DNA of 59,912 bases from positions 1 to 59,912 of the forward strand of contig JAEMGR010000008.1 in the NCBI GenBank assembly GCA_016458225.1, read 5' to 3'. The translations under genes were made by a program, and so were the position numbers. Positions 37,185 through 48,100 of the stretch are shown here, one piece after another. The first letter of the stretch is position 1. Each line of letters opens with the position of its first letter. A model generated the notes under the pieces. That model did no database searches and had not been told where the DNA came from. It was given only the letters and a program-made list of their open reading frames with translations. The DNA is from Myxococcaceae bacterium JPH2 (GTDB lineage: Bacteria; Myxococcota; Myxococcia; Myxococcales; Myxococcaceae).

Positions 37185-37454
37185 ATGCGGAACCTGCTGA
37201 TGCTGTGTGTGGCGCTGTCGGTGTTCCCGGCGTTCGCCGCGGAAGATGGTGGCGGCAAGGGGCAGGGCGGCGAGGGCGCGGCGCGCACGCAGAAGACGAC
37301 GAACATCGACTTCGAGGACGACACCATCGAGGGTGACCTCACGAAGCCGGATGGCGAATACGTCGAGGCGCGCAAGACCGTGAAGCACTCGAACCTCATC
37401 CGCGTGCGCGAGGACTTCGAGGACAAGGTGATGCAGTCCGTGGGCGAGCTGTAG
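37185..37454 (+). CDS. gltF: Small gliding motility protein GltF
   Basis: 89 residues. Short signal peptide MRNLLMLCVALSVFPAFAAED, so periplasmic. The mature part is only about 70 residues: a Gly-rich linker, then KTTNIDFEDDTIEGDLTKPD and a charged helix ending DKVMQSVGEL. Assignment rests on position between gltE and gltG, the M. xanthus gltF slot, and on size. The TTNID...GDLT segment resembles the N-terminus of mature GltD. The ATG at 37185 has GGAGG four bases upstream; the longer in-frame reading upstream overlaps gltE and is not credible. Confidence 0.8.
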   Translation: MRNLLMLCVALSVFPAFAAEDGGGKGQGGEGAARTQKTTNIDFEDDTIEGDLTKPDGEYVEARKTVKHSNLIRVREDFEDKVMQSVGEL

Positions 37455-37524
37455 TCGCACTCCTGGGCGGGAACCTCCCGTCGAATCCGTTGTCGAAGAG
37501 CGCAAAAGCCACTCGGGAGCTCTC

Positions 37525-39453
37525 ATGGCCGTTCCGCTGACACTCAAGGTCTTCAAGGGCGACACGCTGGTTGCCTCGAAGGACTACGAGCGCGACATCA
37601 TCAAGATTGGTCGGCTGTCCTCCGCGCACCTGTGCCTGGACGACGACAAGGTCAGTCGCATCCACTCCGTCATCGAGGTCTCCACCGACGGCACCATGTC
37701 CATCATCGACATGGGCAGCGTCGAGGGCACCTACGTCAACGGCAAGCGCGTCACCAAGGGCCAGGTCGCCTTTGGAGACGAGATTCGCGTGGGTGGCACC
37801 ACCATCCGTCTGGAGAATCCGGCCGCGGTCGCGGCGGTGAACCTGGCGGCCGCGGTCGCTACCGCCGAGGCGCCCACGGACAAGAACCCCGTGGTGGCCG
37901 CCGCTCCGGCGCCTGTTGCCGCTCCGGTGGTGGCTCCCAAGGTCGCTCCGGCGCCGCCCCCGGCCGCGATGGATACCTCGTTCGCGACCACGCAGAAGCA
38001 CGCGGTCACCACCGCGGCGCCCGACGACGATGATGCCCCCGCCGCGCCCGTGGATGCCGCGCCGCGCGTGCGCACCGTGCGCCGCTCCAAGTCCAGTGGC
38101 CCCATGGGCGTGTCGCTCCGGCTGCTGTGGGGCGATCAGCGCGTGGGCGAGTTCTTCATCGCGCCAACCAAGACGAAGAAGCTGTTCACGGTGGGCTCGG
38201 CCAAGGGCGTGGACTTCGTCATGGGTGACGCGAAGCTGGGTGCTCCCAGCTTCGTCGCGCTGCAGGCGGACGGGTCGAGCTTCTCCGTGCGCTTCACGGG
38301 GAAGATGAAGGGCGAGCTCACCCGGAAGGGCGAGGCGCGCGACCTCAAGGCCGTCATCGAGTCCGGCAAAGTGTCGCACGAGGGCGAGGCGTACTCGCTC
38401 ACGCTGGAGGCGGACGACTTCTACTGGGTGGACCTGGGCGGCGTGACGCTCGAGGTCCAGTTCCAGCCGGTGCCCAAGCCGGTGGTGGTCCCGCTCGGCG
38501 AGAACCTCGACTACACGGCGCTCAACATCTTCCTGGTGATGTTCTTCATCGCCACCGCGTTCGTCATCCACTCGATGAACCGCACGGATCGCGGGGACGA
38601 GTACTCGGACGAGCTCAACGGCAACGATGCGCGCATCGCGAAGCTGATCATCAAGCCGCCCGAGACGCAGAAGAACAAGTTCCTCGAGAAGCTCAATCAG
38701 CAGAAGGAGAAGAAGTCCGGGGAGATGGCCGCCAAGAACCGCGGCGACGAAGGCCAGATGGGCAAGAAGGACGCCGCCAAGACGGGCAACAAGACCGCGG
38801 TCAAGGGTGATCCGAACAAGAAGGATCAGGCCCGCGCGCTCACCGCGAAGATCTTCGGCGGTGGCAAGGGCGGCATCTCCACCATCTTCGGCAGCAACGG
38901 CCTGGGCGGCGAGCTCAAGAGCGCCATGGGCAACATGTTTGGCGCGCGCGCGGGTGACTCGGCTGGCTTCAACGGCATGGGCCTGCGTGGCAACGGCGGC
39001 GGTGGTGGCGGCACCGGTGACAGCATCGGCATCGGTGGTGTCGGCACCAAGGGCCGTGGTGGCGGCACCAGCGCGTATGGCACCGGCGTGGGTGTGCTCG
39101 GCGGCAAGCAGAGCGTGGACGTGGGCATCACCTCGTCCGACCCGGAGGTCATGGGCTCTCTGGACAAGGAACTCATCCGCCAGGTCATCCAGCGCAACCG
39201 CGGCCAGATTCGCTTCTGCTACGAGAGCTTGCTGAACCGCTTCCCGAAGCTGGGCGGCAAGGTGGCCATCAAGTTCGTCATCAGTGCCAACGGCAGCGTG
39301 GCCTCGTCCAATGTCTCGCAGTCCACAGCTGGAAACGCGGAACTGGAGATGTGCGTGGCTGGCCGTGTGCGCACGTGGAAGTTCCCCGAGCCCAAGGGGG
39401 GCGGCTCGGTCATCGTCACGTATCCGTTCAACTTCAAGCAGGCCGGCGACTAG
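37525..39453 (+). CDS. gltG: Gliding motility protein GltG: FHA domain, one TM helix, TonB-like C-terminus
   Basis: 642 residues, inner-membrane protein. An N-terminal FHA domain (about 20-95) keeps the phosphopeptide-binding residues: GRLSSAHL, VSRIHS, and the Asn of SVEGTYVNGK. Ala/Pro linkers and a second beta-rich region (about 190-315) follow, then one transmembrane helix (about 331-350, LNIFLVMFFIATAFVIH), a Lys/Gly-rich periplasmic stretch, and an AgmX/TonB-like C-terminal domain (about 550-642, IRFCYESLLNRFPKLGGKV, WKFPEPKGGGSVIVTYPF). So phosphothreonine sensing in the cytosol is linked to reaching through the periplasm. The ATG at 37525 follows GGGAG. 70 bases after gltF. Confidence 0.93.
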   Translation: MAVPLTLKVFKGDTLVASKDYERDIIKIGRLSSAHLCLDDDKVSRIHSVIEVSTDGTMSIIDMGSVEGTYVNGKRVTKGQVAFGDEIRVGGTTIRLENPAAVAAVNLAAAVATAEAPTDKNPVVAAAPAPVAAPVVAPKVAPAPPPAAMDTSFATTQKHAVTTAAPDDDDAPAAPVDAAPRVRTVRRSKSSGPMGVSLRLLWGDQRVGEFFIAPTKTKKLFTVGSAKGVDFVMGDAKLGAPSFVALQADGSSFSVRFTGKMKGELTRKGEARDLKAVIESGKVSHEGEAYSLTLEADDFYWVDLGGVTLEVQFQPVPKPVVVPLGENLDYTALNIFLVMFFIATAFVIHSMNRTDRGDEYSDELNGNDARIAKLIIKPPETQKNKFLEKLNQQKEKKSGEMAAKNRGDEGQMGKKDAAKTGNKTAVKGDPNKKDQARALTAKIFGGGKGGISTIFGSNGLGGELKSAMGNMFGARAGDSAGFNGMGLRGNGGGGGGTGDSIGIGGVGTKGRGGGTSAYGTGVGVLGGKQSVDVGITSSDPEVMGSLDKELIRQVIQRNRGQIRFCYESLLNRFPKLGGKVAIKFVISANGSVASSNVSQSTAGNAELEMCVAGRVRTWKFPEPKGGGSVIVTYPFNFKQAGD

Positions 39454-39475
39454 CGCCGACCTGGTCTCTCGCTCG

Positions 39476-39513
39476 GCGAGCGGGCTCTGAGTGGGCCCGC
39501 TCGCGTGGTCTTT
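39476..39513 (+). terminator. Intercistronic hairpin between gltG and gltH
   Basis: A perfect ten-base-pair stem (GCGAGCGGGC at 39476-39485, GCCCGCTCGC at 39495-39504) with a nine-base loop, followed by GTGGTCTTT. The T-run is short, so it is more likely a partial attenuator or a 3'-end stabiliser than a full terminator. gltH starts 46 bases further on. Confidence 0.4.
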
Positions 39514-39558
39514 CCGACCCCCGCCCCCGCGGGTGTCGCGCAACCCCTCAGGCACCGA

Positions 39559-40191
39559 ATGAAAGTCCTCGCCCCATTTGCCCTGTGCGCCACGTTCCTC
39601 CTCCCCTTGGTCGCGGGTGCCCAGGAAACCTCCTCCAGCGTCGCCACCGCGGACCGCCCCGCCGTCACGTTCGATGAAATCGAGCGGGGCGTTTATTTCT
39701 CGGTGCTGGGGGGCCCCAGCTTCATGGTGAACCCGCCTGCGTCCCAGGGGCCTCGTCCCTTCTCCACCGGGCAGATGGCGCAGGTGGAGCTGGGGGTGGA
39801 CCTGGGCCAGCGCCTCTCGCTGGGCGTGTTCCTGATGGGCACGGTGAACCGGGCCGGCTCGGACTACGTGGGCAACTCCCAGGGCGCCGCCTCGGGCGAC
39901 TTCTCGACGATCGTCCCGGGCGCGGTGCTGCGGGCCCATCTGGTGGGCTTCGCGGACAGCCAGGAAGTGAAGCGGACGTGGATCTATGCCCGCGCGGGCG
40001 CGGGCTATGCGATGTTTACGCCGAAGAAGCTCCTCCCGGATTCCGACATTCTTGTGTTTGCCGGGCCCGGAGTGGAGTACTACACACGGCTGCGCCACTT
40101 TTCCGTGGGTCTTGAGGTGACGGGGAACTACCTCGTCTCCGCGGGCACTTTCGGGTTCGCTGTGGCGCCGAACATTCGCTACGCGTTCTAG
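39559..40191 (+). CDS. gltH: Outer-membrane beta-barrel gliding protein GltH (CglE)
   Basis: 210 residues. Signal peptide MKVLAPFALCATFLLPLVAGAQ, then alternating amphipathic strands (YFSVLGGPSFMV, MAQVELGVDLGQRLSLGVFLMG, WIYARAGAGYAMF, FSVGLEVTGNYLV) ending in NIRYAF with a C-terminal Phe as in barrels recognised by Bam. In M. xanthus GltH sits in the outer membrane of the Glt complex; I believe this locus was also named cglE, with moderate certainty. The ATG at 39559 has only a weak ribosome-binding site. The next gene begins 12 bases later. Confidence 0.85.
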   Translation: MKVLAPFALCATFLLPLVAGAQETSSSVATADRPAVTFDEIERGVYFSVLGGPSFMVNPPASQGPRPFSTGQMAQVELGVDLGQRLSLGVFLMGTVNRAGSDYVGNSQGAASGDFSTIVPGAVLRAHLVGFADSQEVKRTWIYARAGAGYAMFTPKKLLPDSDILVFAGPGVEYYTRLRHFSVGLEVTGNYLVSAGTFGFAVAPNIRYAF

Positions 40192-40203
40192 CGGGAGATT
40201 CAC

Positions 40204-42024
40204 GTGGCTCAGGAGAATGGAAGCGGTGGGCCGCGCCCAGGTGGGCGCGGTCGGGATGGGGGTGCGCCGGGCCAGGGGCCGCGCCGCGATGGTCCTGGCG
40301 GATTCGGTGGCCGGGGTGGACCGGGCGGCCGAGGCGAAGGACGTGGCCGGGGTGAAGGCCGAGGGCGCGACCGCGACGCGGGGCCGGTGGGGCCTGGGCA
40401 GCGAGTCATCGCCGAGCTGAGCACCCTGGAGAAGGCCCTGTCCAAGTCGGACTTCTCCGCGGAGAAGGGGCCACTCGAGGCGATTGTCCGGTCGCTGAAG
40501 CCCATGCGGCTCAAGTCGCTGGAGGACCTGGACCTCAACACCCGAGGCCGCCTCATCACCACGATGCTGCGCGTGCAGCGTCAGGTGAAGCCGGCGCTGC
40601 CGGAGAGCGTACCGGCCGAGGCCGCTGCTCCCGCGGAAGCTCCCGCACCGGAGGCCGAGGCCACCGAGGCCGCCGCCCCGGCTGAGGGCGCTGCGCCCGC
40701 CGAGGCCGCTGCCGCCGAGCCCTCGCCGGCCGAGCAGGCGCGCACGAAGTTCAATGCCTGGACGGACGTCATGTTCCTGGTCGGTCGCGTGTGGCGCGCC
40801 GCCGGTGACGCGGACCGGGCCGAGACGGCCTTCACGGCCAGTGGTCGCCAGCCGACCGCCGAGGCCGAGGAGCCGGCGCCGCGCACCGAGGAGCGTCGCG
40901 AGCGTCCCGCCGAGCGGGGCGAGCGTCGTGACCGCGGTGAGCGTCGCGAGCGCCCGGAGCGCGGTCCCCGCCCGGAGCGGAGTGCCGCGGGCGAGCGTCG
41001 CGAACGCCCTGAGCGGGGTCCCCGCCCGGAGCGTCCGGAGCGCGCGCCGATGCCCGAACTCACGGGCGAGTGGCCGGAGCAGGCCAAGCAGCTCGAGGGC
41101 ATGGGGCGCACGCGTGACGCGGCCCGTCTCCACGAGCGCAACAACTCCTACGCCGAGGCCATCCGCCTGTTCGAGGCGGGCGGCGACCTCAAGAGCGCCC
41201 TGCGCAACGCGCTGGCCGGTCAGGACAACGACGCGGCCCGCCGCTTGGTGGGAACGCTCCCGGCGGAGCAGATCGCCGCGACGCTGGAGAAGGCGGGCGC
41301 CTACGAGCTCCTCATGGAGCACTACGTCGCCAAGGGTGACTTCGAGAACGTCGCCCGGCTGTACGAGCGCGCGCGCCAGTTCGACCAGGCGGCGCTCGCG
41401 TACGAGCGCGCCAACAAGCTGACCCTGGCGCGCAAGGCGTACGAGCGGGCTCGGGACATGGCGAGCGCCAACCGCATCCGCGGCCTCGAGGTGAAGAACC
41501 TCGTGGAGCGCGGCGACCGCCTGGGCGCGGCCACCCTCCTGGTGGCGGTGGGCCAGCGGCGCGAGGCCGTCGAGGTGCTCGGCACCCTGCCGCCGCCCAA
41601 GGCCTTCCACTTCATGCAGCGCCTCAAGCTGGATGAGGAGGCCAAGACGCTGGCGCAGCGCGAGCTGGCCCGCGCCGAGCAGGAGCAGAAGCCGGCGGGC
41701 CGCGCCCGTTGGCTGGAGCTGCTGGGTGACACCGCCGCCGCGGCGGAGACCTGGGAGCAGGCTGGCCGCAAGGACAAGGCGCTTCCGCTGCACGAGAAGA
41801 TGGGCAACATCGCTCGCGCGGCGCAGCTCGCCGAGGAGCTCCAGCTGCGCGAGAAGGCCCTCGCGCTGTACACCCAGGTGGGCGATGCCGCCGGGGTGGA
41901 GCGCGCGAAGGCGCTGCCCGAGGCTCCGGCCTCCGCGCCTGCCGCCGACAAGTCCGATGCGAGCGACGAGGGCGACGACAGCGCGTCCGCCGCCTCCCCG
42001 TCCGGAGAGCAAGAAAGCCAATAA
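40204..42024 (+). CDS. Unnamed Arg/Gly-rich, TPR-like protein inside the glt cluster
   Basis: 606 residues, no signal peptide, so probably cytosolic. The first 65 residues are almost wholly Gly, Arg, Pro and Asp (RGG-like: GGRGGPGGRGEGRGRGEGRG). An Ala/Glu-rich linker follows, then an Arg/Glu/Pro repeat region at about 225-280 (units like ERRERPERGPRPE). Residues about 290-575 form helical TPR-like repeats (YERARQFDQAALAYERANKL, LARKAYERARDMASANRI). It occupies the position between gltH and gltI, where M. xanthus also has unnamed genes. RGG tracts often bind RNA or phase-separate. Start GTG at 40204, with GGGAG upstream. A weak five-base-pair hairpin with a T-run follows the stop (42028-42046). 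Confidence 0.8.
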   Translation: MAQENGSGGPRPGGRGRDGGAPGQGPRRDGPGGFGGRGGPGGRGEGRGRGEGRGRDRDAGPVGPGQRVIAELSTLEKALSKSDFSAEKGPLEAIVRSLKPMRLKSLEDLDLNTRGRLITTMLRVQRQVKPALPESVPAEAAAPAEAPAPEAEATEAAAPAEGAAPAEAAAAEPSPAEQARTKFNAWTDVMFLVGRVWRAAGDADRAETAFTASGRQPTAEAEEPAPRTEERRERPAERGERRDRGERRERPERGPRPERSAAGERRERPERGPRPERPERAPMPELTGEWPEQAKQLEGMGRTRDAARLHERNNSYAEAIRLFEAGGDLKSALRNALAGQDNDAARRLVGTLPAEQIAATLEKAGAYELLMEHYVAKGDFENVARLYERARQFDQAALAYERANKLTLARKAYERARDMASANRIRGLEVKNLVERGDRLGAATLLVAVGQRREAVEVLGTLPPPKAFHFMQRLKLDEEAKTLAQRELARAEQEQKPAGRARWLELLGDTAAAAETWEQAGRKDKALPLHEKMGNIARAAQLAEELQLREKALALYTQVGDAAGVERAKALPEAPASAPAADKSDASDEGDDSASAASPSGEQESQ

Positions 42025-42134
42025 TTTCCGTCGGTTGACGGGTTTTGCATGATTGCCCGGGGGCGCCCGCGGCCGGTAGAGTCCGGTCGCTGGCGCCCTC
42101 GTTTCATTCCTCCTATCCCTGGCCCGCGACTCTC

Positions 42135-45100
42135 ATGGAACAGACGACCTCCCCGCGTCCCACGCTGCGTGTGAGCGATGATCGGACCTTCATCGAGGCC
42201 GAAGCGGCCTTGGAGAAGGCCGGCCGTGTGGAGGAGCTGATCCGCCTGTACGAGGGGCGCTCGCGCGACGTTCCGGCGGACGAGGCCGTGCGTCTGTTGT
42301 GCCGCGCGGGAGAGCTGGCCCACGAGCGGCAGCGCAACGCGCCACGTGCGGAGGAACTCCTCAAGCGCGCGCTGCTGGTGGCGCGTGACCCACTGCCCGC
42401 ATTGCGGGGCTTGAAGCGACTGAACGAGATTCGCCAGGACTCGGCGGCGCTCGCGGACGTGCTCGAGCGGCTTGGCGCCGCGACGCAGGGCGAGGAGAGC
42501 GCGAGCCACTACCTGAAGGCCGCGGACCTCTACGAGCAGAAGCTGTTCCGGCGGGACCGCGCGGTGCTGTGCCTGCAGCGCGCCGCGCGAGCGAAGCCGG
42601 AGCGCAACACGTTCCGGCGCGTGCGTCAGCTGTTGCTCTCGGAGGAGCGCTTTCAGCCCGCGTTCGAGGCGCTGCAGCGTGAGCGCGCGGCGCTCGGTGA
42701 CACCGGCATGGCCGAGGAGTACGCGGCCCTGGCGGAGCGTCTGGTGGATGACCCCACCGAGCACGCGCTGACGCAGCAGGTGCTGGAGGTCGCGCGGACC
42801 CTGGAGCCGCAGAACGCGCGGGTGGAGAAGGCGACGCGCGCGCTCCAGCGCTTCGAGCAGCTCTGGCGCGACAAGGTCCGCATGCTGCGCTCCATGTCGC
42901 TGGAGGAGCGCGACCGCAAGAGCGCGGCGCGGCTGTCGCTGCTCGTGGCCAAGCTGTTCGCCTGGTACGACCCAGGCGCGGCGGGGAAGGTGAAGGAGGC
43001 GCTGGATCGCTGCTTCCTGCTGTGGCCCGCCATGCCGGAGGCCCTGACGCTCATCGAGAAGCTGGCCGAGCGCGCCGGAGACTTCGCGCCCGCGATGGCC
43101 CAGTTCGAGGCGATGGCGGGCGAGGCGAGGGATCGCACCGCCCAGGTCGACCTGTGGCTGCGCCTGGGCATGCTGCGCCTGGGGCGGATGAACGACGCGG
43201 CGGGCGCGCTGGCGGCCTTCGAGAAGGCTGTCGCGGCGGACGCGTCGCGCGCCGATGCGGCGAGCCTCGCGGCGGAGCTGATGCTGGAGCAGGGACGCTC
43301 CGCGGAAGCGGTGGCCACGTTCGAGCGCTACCTGGCCACGGTGAAGGACCGCTCTGTCCAGGCCGGGCTGCGGCTGCGGTTGGCGGATCTGTGTCTCTAC
43401 CAGGTGAAGGATCCGGACGCGGCGCGCGGGCACCTGGAGACGGCGCTGAAGTTGGATCCCACGAACGCGCTGGCGGCCTTCCAGCTCGCGCGACTCCTGG
43501 CGGAGGACGACAAGCCCGAGGAGGTCCTTCCGCTGTTGGATCTCGCCATGCTCGCCCCGCGTCCGCGCGCGGAGCGGGTGGCCTTCTGCGAAGCCCTGGC
43601 GCTGATGTTCGAGGAGCAGGAGAACGCGCGCGGCGCGTTCGACGTGCTCGCGCGAGCGCTGGAGTTGGATCCGGCGCGGCCGCTGCTGATGAACTCGGTG
43701 GTCGAGCACGCGCAGACGGCGGGCGCGCAGCCGGCGCTGGCCTCCGCACTGCTCCGCGCGGCGCAGGCCGCGACCACCGCGCCCGAAGTGGCTTTGGCGA
43801 TGTGGCGCCACCTGGCCCAGTTGCTCCAGGGCGCGCTCGCGGATCCTGTTCGTGCAGAGGCGGCGTGGCGCGAGGTGCTGTCGCGTGCGCCGGGGGATGC
43901 CGCCGCGACGGAGGCGGTGCGCTCGCTGCAGTCGGCGGCTGCGTTGGCGGATGATCCGAAGGTGCGGCTGGAGACGGACATTGGCCGGCGCGAGGCTGCC
44001 GGTGCGCCGCCCGAGGAACTCGAGCCGCTCGTGCGTCAGTGGGTGCAGCTCGCGCCCGAGGACGCCGCGCCGGTGCACAAGCTCCAGGCTCTGTGCGTGG
44101 CGCTGTCCAAGTTCGACGAGGCCGCGGCGCTGGCAGGCCGTCTGGTGACGCTCGCGGAGTCGCAGCTCGAGCGCAACGAGTGGACCGCGCGACAGGCGAA
44201 GCTCTATGCGGAGCGGCTCGGCCGTCAGGAGGACGCGGCGGATCTGTTCCTCGGGCTGCTGTCGGAGAACGTGTCGTCGGGAGTCGTCGTGGGTGGCCTC
44301 GAGCGGCTCGCGACGAATGGCATCCGGACCGGGGAGATCGCCGCGGCCCTCGCGGCCCACTACGGACGCACGGGTGACCACCAGCGACAGGTGGCGGCGC
44401 TGCAGCGGCAGCTCGACGCGGTGACTGAGCCCGCGGGCCGCAAGCGGCTGTTGGGGCTGCTGGCGGGGATCCACGAGAAGCAGCTCGCGGACAGCCGGGC
44501 CGCGTTCGACGTGCGGTTGCGCGCGCTGCGCGAGGACCCGCGCGATGACGCGAACCGCGCCGAGTCGCAGCGGCTGGCGCGTGACTTGTCCGCGCACGCG
44601 GAGCTGGGACGCGCGCTGCGCACGCTCGCGACTGAGTCGGAAGAGCCGACGCTCGCGGTGCAACTGCTGACCGAGGCCGCGACGCTGGCTGAAGAAGGCG
44701 GCATGGTCGCGGAGGCCGTGGCCGCCCTCGAGGCGGGCCTCACGCGCGCGCCGGAGTCGCCGCAGGTGCTGGAGCGACTCGTCCGCCTGTACGGCCGGGC
44801 AGGGCGCTCGGCGGATGCTGAGACGCTGCTGCGCAAGCGCATCCACGCGACGCGAGGCCCCGAGCGGTTGGAGATGCTCCTGCGGCTGGTGGACCTGAAC
44901 GTGGAGCTGGGGCGCCCCGCGCAGGCGGCAGAAGCGCTTCAGTCCGCGATCTCGCACGGCGCGGAGGAGGGCCGCCACCTGCCTCGTCTGGCCGAGCTGT
45001 ATGAGAAGGCCGCTCAGACGCGTGAGCTGGGCGAGACGCTGGCTCGGATGATTGCGCTGGCCGAGTCGGCGGGGAACGCGGACACGGTGTCCCGCCTGAA

Positions 45101-48100
45101 GCTGCGCCGCGCTCAGCTCCTCCAGGGCTCACAGGACGGCAGCGACGAGGCGGTGCAGAGCTACGCGGACATCCTGCGCCAGCGGCCGTCGGATCCAGAC
45201 GCGCTGGCGGCGCTGGAGGCCATGCTCGCCGAGGGCCCGTCGCGTGAGGCCGCGGCGCGCGCATTGGTTCCCGCGTACGAGCGCACCAAGGACCACCGCA
45301 AGATGGTGGCCACGCTCGACATGCTGGCCGAGGTGGCGCGCGATGATGCTCAGCGAGTGCAGGCGCTGCGGCACGCGGCGCAGGTTCACCTCTCGCACCT
45401 GCGTCAGCCCGAGCTGGCGTTCTCTGCCTTGGCGCGCGCCCTGCGGTTGATGCCGGCGGACGCGGGCCTGAGGGCCACCGCACGGCAGGCGGCGGAAGAC
45501 GCGGACGCGCTGGACAGCTACGCGGAGATCCTCTCCGAACTCACGGAGGAGGGCGAGGTGGGCACGGCCCGAGGCGCGCTCCTGCGCGAGCTGGCCGAGG
45601 TCCAGGAGAAGAAGCTCGACGACAAGGCGGGCGCGGTGAAGGCCCTGCGCGCGTTGCTCGCACTGGAGCCCGGCAACCTCGACTGTCTGCGCGCGCTCCA
45701 GCGACTGCATCGCGCGAGCGAGGAGTGGGCGGCGCTGGCGGAGGTGTTGGAGAAGCTGGCCGGCGCTTCGAGTGAGGCGTCGGAGCAGCTCGCGTATCTG
45801 CGCGAGGCCGCGCTGCTGCACGACACGAAGCTCACCGACAAGGAGAGCGCCGCGGACGCGTGGCGCGCCATCGCGGAGCGTGACCCCGCGCAGCGCGAGG
45901 CCGCCGCTGCGTTGGATCGGCTCTACACGGAGATGGAGCGCAACGCGGACCTCGCCTGGGTGCTGGCGCTGCGGCGCAACCAGGAGGGGCAGAGCCCCCA
46001 GGGCCGCGAGGTCTCCTTCCGGCTCGCGGAGCTGCAGCGCACCGTCCTGGACGACGCCAACGCAGCGCTGGGACTCTACAAGCGCATCCTCGCGGAGGAC
46101 CCGGGCCATCCGGGGGCTCGCGCGGCGCTGGAGTCCTGGGTGAAGGCGGCGGTGCCCATGAGCGGCGCCGCGCTGGAGGTGCTCGACAAGGTGCTGGAGC
46201 AGGTGGGCGACCACGCTCGCCGCGTCAGCCTGCGCGAGACGCGGATGGAGTCCGCGCTCACCGTCGAGAAGATCATCCTCGCCGGAGAGGTGCGCCGCAT
46301 CTACGAGCGCGACATGCAGCAGCCGTCGCTCGCCTTCATGTCGGCCGTGAAGACCTTCGCCGCGGGCCTGGACCGCGACGGCGTGCGCGCGGACCTGGAG
46401 CGCCTCGCGCGCGAGACGGGCAGCCACGAGGTGCTCGCGGAGATCTACGAGACAGCGGCGGTGGACCTCACGTCCGGCGACCCCGCTGCGCTCGAGCTGC
46501 TGCGCCGCGCCGCTGAGCTGCGCGAGCAGTTGGATCAGCCCGAGGAGTCCACGCGCCTCTGGAAGAACCTGCTCGCGGACGCGCCGCAGGACCGGCAAGC
46601 GCTGGAGGCGCTGTCCCGACTCTACGAGAAGGGCCAGAACGCCAAGAGCCTCTCCGAGGTGTACGCCAAGCAGGCGCTGCTCTCCACGGACCCCGAGGCG
46701 CGCCTCGGGCTGCTTCTGAAGGCTGGTGAGGCGTACGCCAACGCAGGCGATGACGCGAAGGCCATCGAGGCCCTGCGCTCCGCGCTCGCGTTGCGCAAGG
46801 TTCCTGAAGGATTGCTCGCGCTGGAGAAGCTGTATGCCAAGACGCGGCGCTTCGCGGAGCAGGCCGACGTGTTGGAGCAGCTCGCGGAGGCGGCCCCGGA
46901 CGAGCCCGCGCGGCGCGGGTGGCTGCTCAAGCGCGCGCTGCTCCTGGAGAAGGAAGTGGGCGCCGCCGAGTCGCTGCCGGTGTACCGGCGGCTGCTGGAG
47001 ATTGCCCCCGGTGACAATCAGGTGGTCGCGGGCCTGGAGCGCCTGCTGTCGCATGAAGGGCCGCGCATCGAGGCGGCGCGCCTGCTCGAGCCCGTCTATC
47101 GCGGGCTGAACGACACGCGGAAGCTGGTCGACGTGCTCGAAGTCCTGCTCCCGGGTGTCCAGCCCGAGAAGCGGCTGGAGCGCATCCAGGAGATCGCCAC
47201 GCTGCGCGAGGCGTTGGGACAGACCTCGCTGGCGTTCGTCGCACGCCTGCGCGCCTTCAACGAGTTCCCTGGCGAGACGTCGGTCCGGGACGAGTTGGAG
47301 CGGCTCGCTGCCGACTCGGGCTCCTTCGAAGAAGTGTCGGCGGCCTACGAGGATCAGCTCGAACGGGACGCCACCGAGCCGCTCGCCGGAGACTTGTGGC
47401 GCCGTCTCGCGGGCATCTACGACAACCGCCTGAAGCGTTACGACCTGGCGGTGCGCGCGCTCGAGGAAGTGAGCCGGCGCGATCCGAAGAACAAGACCGT
47501 GCTGGAGGCCATCGCCCGCGTGCATCGCCGCACCGGCGCGCACCGTGAGCTGGCGCTGGTGATGCGGCGACAGGTGGCGGTCGAGCAGAACGCCAGCTCG
47601 CAGGTGAACCTGCTCTTCGAGCTGGCGCATCTGGCGGAAGAGACGCTCGCGGACAAGTCGCTGGCCGCTCAGGCCTACCGCGAGGTGCTGGGGCTCCGGC
47701 CGGAGAACACCAACGCGCTGAAGCTCTTGGGGCGCGTGCTGGCGGAGATGGAGCGCTGGCCGGAGCTGGCACAGCACATCGAGCGAGAGATTCAGCTCGC
47801 GGACGCGCGCGGCGCGCAGGAGGAGGCGTCGGATCTGCGCGTGCGGCTCGGACGGCTCAAGGTCGGCCGCCTGGACGACCCGCGTGGCGCGCTGGAGCTG
47901 TACCAGACGGTGCTGTCGCGTCGCTCGGGGCACGCGGGCGCGGTGGGTGCGCTCGAGGAGATGGCCCGCTCGGAGAGTCCGCTGCGCGGCGCGGCGGCGC
48001 AGGCCCTGGAGCCTGTCTTCGCGTCGGTGGGCAACCACCTCAAGCAGGTGGAGATGCTGGAGTCGCGCGCCTCCGCGGAGCCCGTGCCGCAGGAGCGCGC

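Noticed and set aside
40204-41060. Arg/Gly and Arg/Glu/Pro repeats as a CRISPR or tandem DNA repeat array
   Set aside because: The repetition is at the protein level, with varying codons and unit lengths. There are no regular DNA repeats with unique spacers.
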